Source: an uncultured Chromatiaceae bacterium (lineage in GTDB: Bacteria; Pseudomonadota; Gammaproteobacteria; Enterobacterales; Alteromonadaceae). From it: DNA of 6,654 bases. Shown one piece after another: positions 6,213 to 6,654 of this stretch. The notes under the pieces are model-generated. The model was not told the origin of the DNA. It saw only the letters and a program-made list of their open reading frames with translations, and did not search any database. Within the stretch, counting starts at the first letter, position 1; each line of letters begins with the position of its first letter. The translations under genes and the position numbers were made by a program. Location of the stretch: contig CAMLSF010000184.1 of assembly GCA_946482615.1 (NCBI GenBank), positions 1-6,654 on the forward strand. The letters are read 5' to 3'.

Positions 6213-6481
6213 TCTGTTTCTGTTGTCTTACTTCCTTCTACAGCTGTTATCGCCTGCTGATTTCTGTCCGTATCCAACTGTATAGCAAACTCACAATGAT
6301 CTTGTTGTAGCCAGAATAATGTATTGATCAGTCGTCTTCGTTGTCTCCACTGCCCTTTTCTGTAGTTCAGACCTGCCCTTGCGCTTAAAGTTAAGCTTGG
6401 ATTACCACCAAGTATGGCGTTTAGTAAGCGACTTAAGGCGATAAATACATTGTTGCTGTAGTTGCGTAGTTTGCCTGACAT
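6203..6481 (-). CDS. Small protein of unknown function
   Basis: The 92-residue product begins MSGKLRNYSNNVFIALSR. It has a hydrophobic, probably helical segment at 12-24 (VFIALSRLLNAIL), then GGNPSLTLSARAG (25-37), a very basic stretch KGQWRQRRR (42-50), LINTLFWLQQDHCEFAI (51-67) and a polar, acidic tail. The pattern N-x-x-x-A-L-x-x-L-x-N-x-x-L-G-G-x-P-x-x-T-L-S-x-R-A plus a later HC recalls small uncharacterised proteins I associate with phage-related and accessory regions of proteobacteria, which often read GGxPDETLSSRA. No function is known to me. The start at 6481 is chosen because AAGG (6489-6492) lies 7 bases upstream and the recognisable part begins just after it. The frame stays open to the right edge, with another ATG at 6565, so a longer protein cannot be excluded. 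It is convergent with the lipoprotein gene. Confidence 0.6.
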   Translation of the reverse strand: MSGKLRNYSNNVFIALSRLLNAILGGNPSLTLSARAGLNYRKGQWRQRRRLINTLFWLQQDHCEFAIQLDTDRNQQAITAVEGSKTTETEPL

Positions 6482-6488
6482 CAGTTGA

Positions 6489-6492
6489 CCTT
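6489..6492 (-). promoter_or_regulatory. Ribosome binding site of the small unknown gene
   Basis: On the minus strand AAGG is 7 bases before the ATG at 6481. The alternative ATG at 6565 has its AAGGG directly adjoining the start codon, too close to serve. This site supports the shorter protein. Confidence 0.5.
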
Positions 6493-6623
6493 GAGATTGT
6501 ATATCTGTTTGAATTGGAATACTTTTGCATGAAAGTGCGTAAGGTGCAATTGCCTGCAGGAGCATCCCTTCTGGGCGGATGTTTGGGATTTTAAAAACGG
6601 ATTGGTTCTGAATTTGGGCGGTG

Positions 6624-6651
6624 AGGCGACAGCGGAACCTCTTGTCCGCCT
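6624..6651. repeat. GC-rich imperfect inverted repeat at the right edge
   Basis: AGGCGACA (6624-6631) pairs with TGTCCGCCT (6643-6651) apart from one bulged C, around an 11-base loop. A competing fold pairs GGCGG (6617-6621) with CCGCC (6646-6650) and GAGG (6623-6626) with CCTC (6638-6641). It stands out as GC-rich beside AT-richer flanks. It may be a REP-like palindrome or part of a structured RNA continuing outside the window. Confidence 0.4.
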
Positions 6652-6654
6652 GGC

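Larger units (their letters stand above)
6482..6654 (-). other. Right-edge leader region or end of an upstream gene, unresolved
   Basis: Two minus-strand frames are open from the window edge. One joins the small protein in frame. The other ends in a TGA (6483-6481) that overlaps the ATG at 6481 by one base (TGATG), the arrangement seen in translational coupling. Neither translation is recognisable and both are rich in Gln, Lys, Ser and Cys, so non-coding DNA is the simplest reading. No convincing promoter was found. Confidence 0.3.

Noticed and set aside
6600..6654. Possible tRNA or attC site, from GGTTC and paired GGGCGG/CCGCC bases
   Set aside because: No cloverleaf arms or anticodon stem can be laid out, and the attC core motifs (GTTRRRY and RYYYAAC) are missing.
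1..6654. CRISPR array, insertion sequence or integrase
   Set aside because: No regularly spaced identical repeats, no terminal inverted repeats flanked by target duplications, and no transposase or recombinase motifs were seen on either strand.

Overview
This window looks like a chromosomal segment of a mid-GC, aerobic aquatic gammaproteobacterium. The style of the TonB receptor, the DPP-IV-type peptidase and the NlpE/META lipoprotein suggest the Alteromonadales/Rheinheimera neighbourhood. That placement is inference from protein style, not from a marker gene.

Layout, left to right. A minus-strand gene runs off the left edge: the N-terminal 358 residues of a secreted S9B (DPP-IV-like) dipeptidyl peptidase. 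Next is a 253-base divergent intergenic region (292 bases if the receptor starts at 1369). It holds a plus-strand promoter, a CGAT-anchored tandem repeat just upstream of its -35, and two hairpins. One hairpin is followed by six T on the minus strand and looks like a terminator or attenuator in the peptidase leader. The divergent partner is a large TonB-dependent outer-membrane receptor, closed by a strong intrinsic terminator (3999-4026). A cytoplasmic-looking alpha/beta hydrolase follows (4090-4980). After it, a well-formed promoter drives an outer-membrane lipoprotein with NlpE-like, OB-like and META/HslJ-like parts (5062-6168). The right end carries a convergent minus-strand gene for a 92-residue protein of unknown function, with a structured, G/C-rich stretch behind it.

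How they may work together. The peptidase and receptor are head to head over a shared control region. This fits a peptide-scavenging pair: an exported dipeptidyl aminopeptidase trims peptides and a TonB receptor imports a related substrate. The substrate is not shown by the sequence. The hydrolase and lipoprotein look like separate transcription units. No rRNA, tRNA, CRISPR array, insertion sequence or integrase is visible. The right-hand small gene is the only hint of accessory DNA.

Most unusual points: the minus-strand attenuator-like hairpins ahead of the peptidase, the 21-base-phased repeat at the receptor promoter, the hydrolase lacking the usual catalytic acid, the three-module lipoprotein, and the small unknown protein at the right edge. 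I see no clearly new multi-gene system here.
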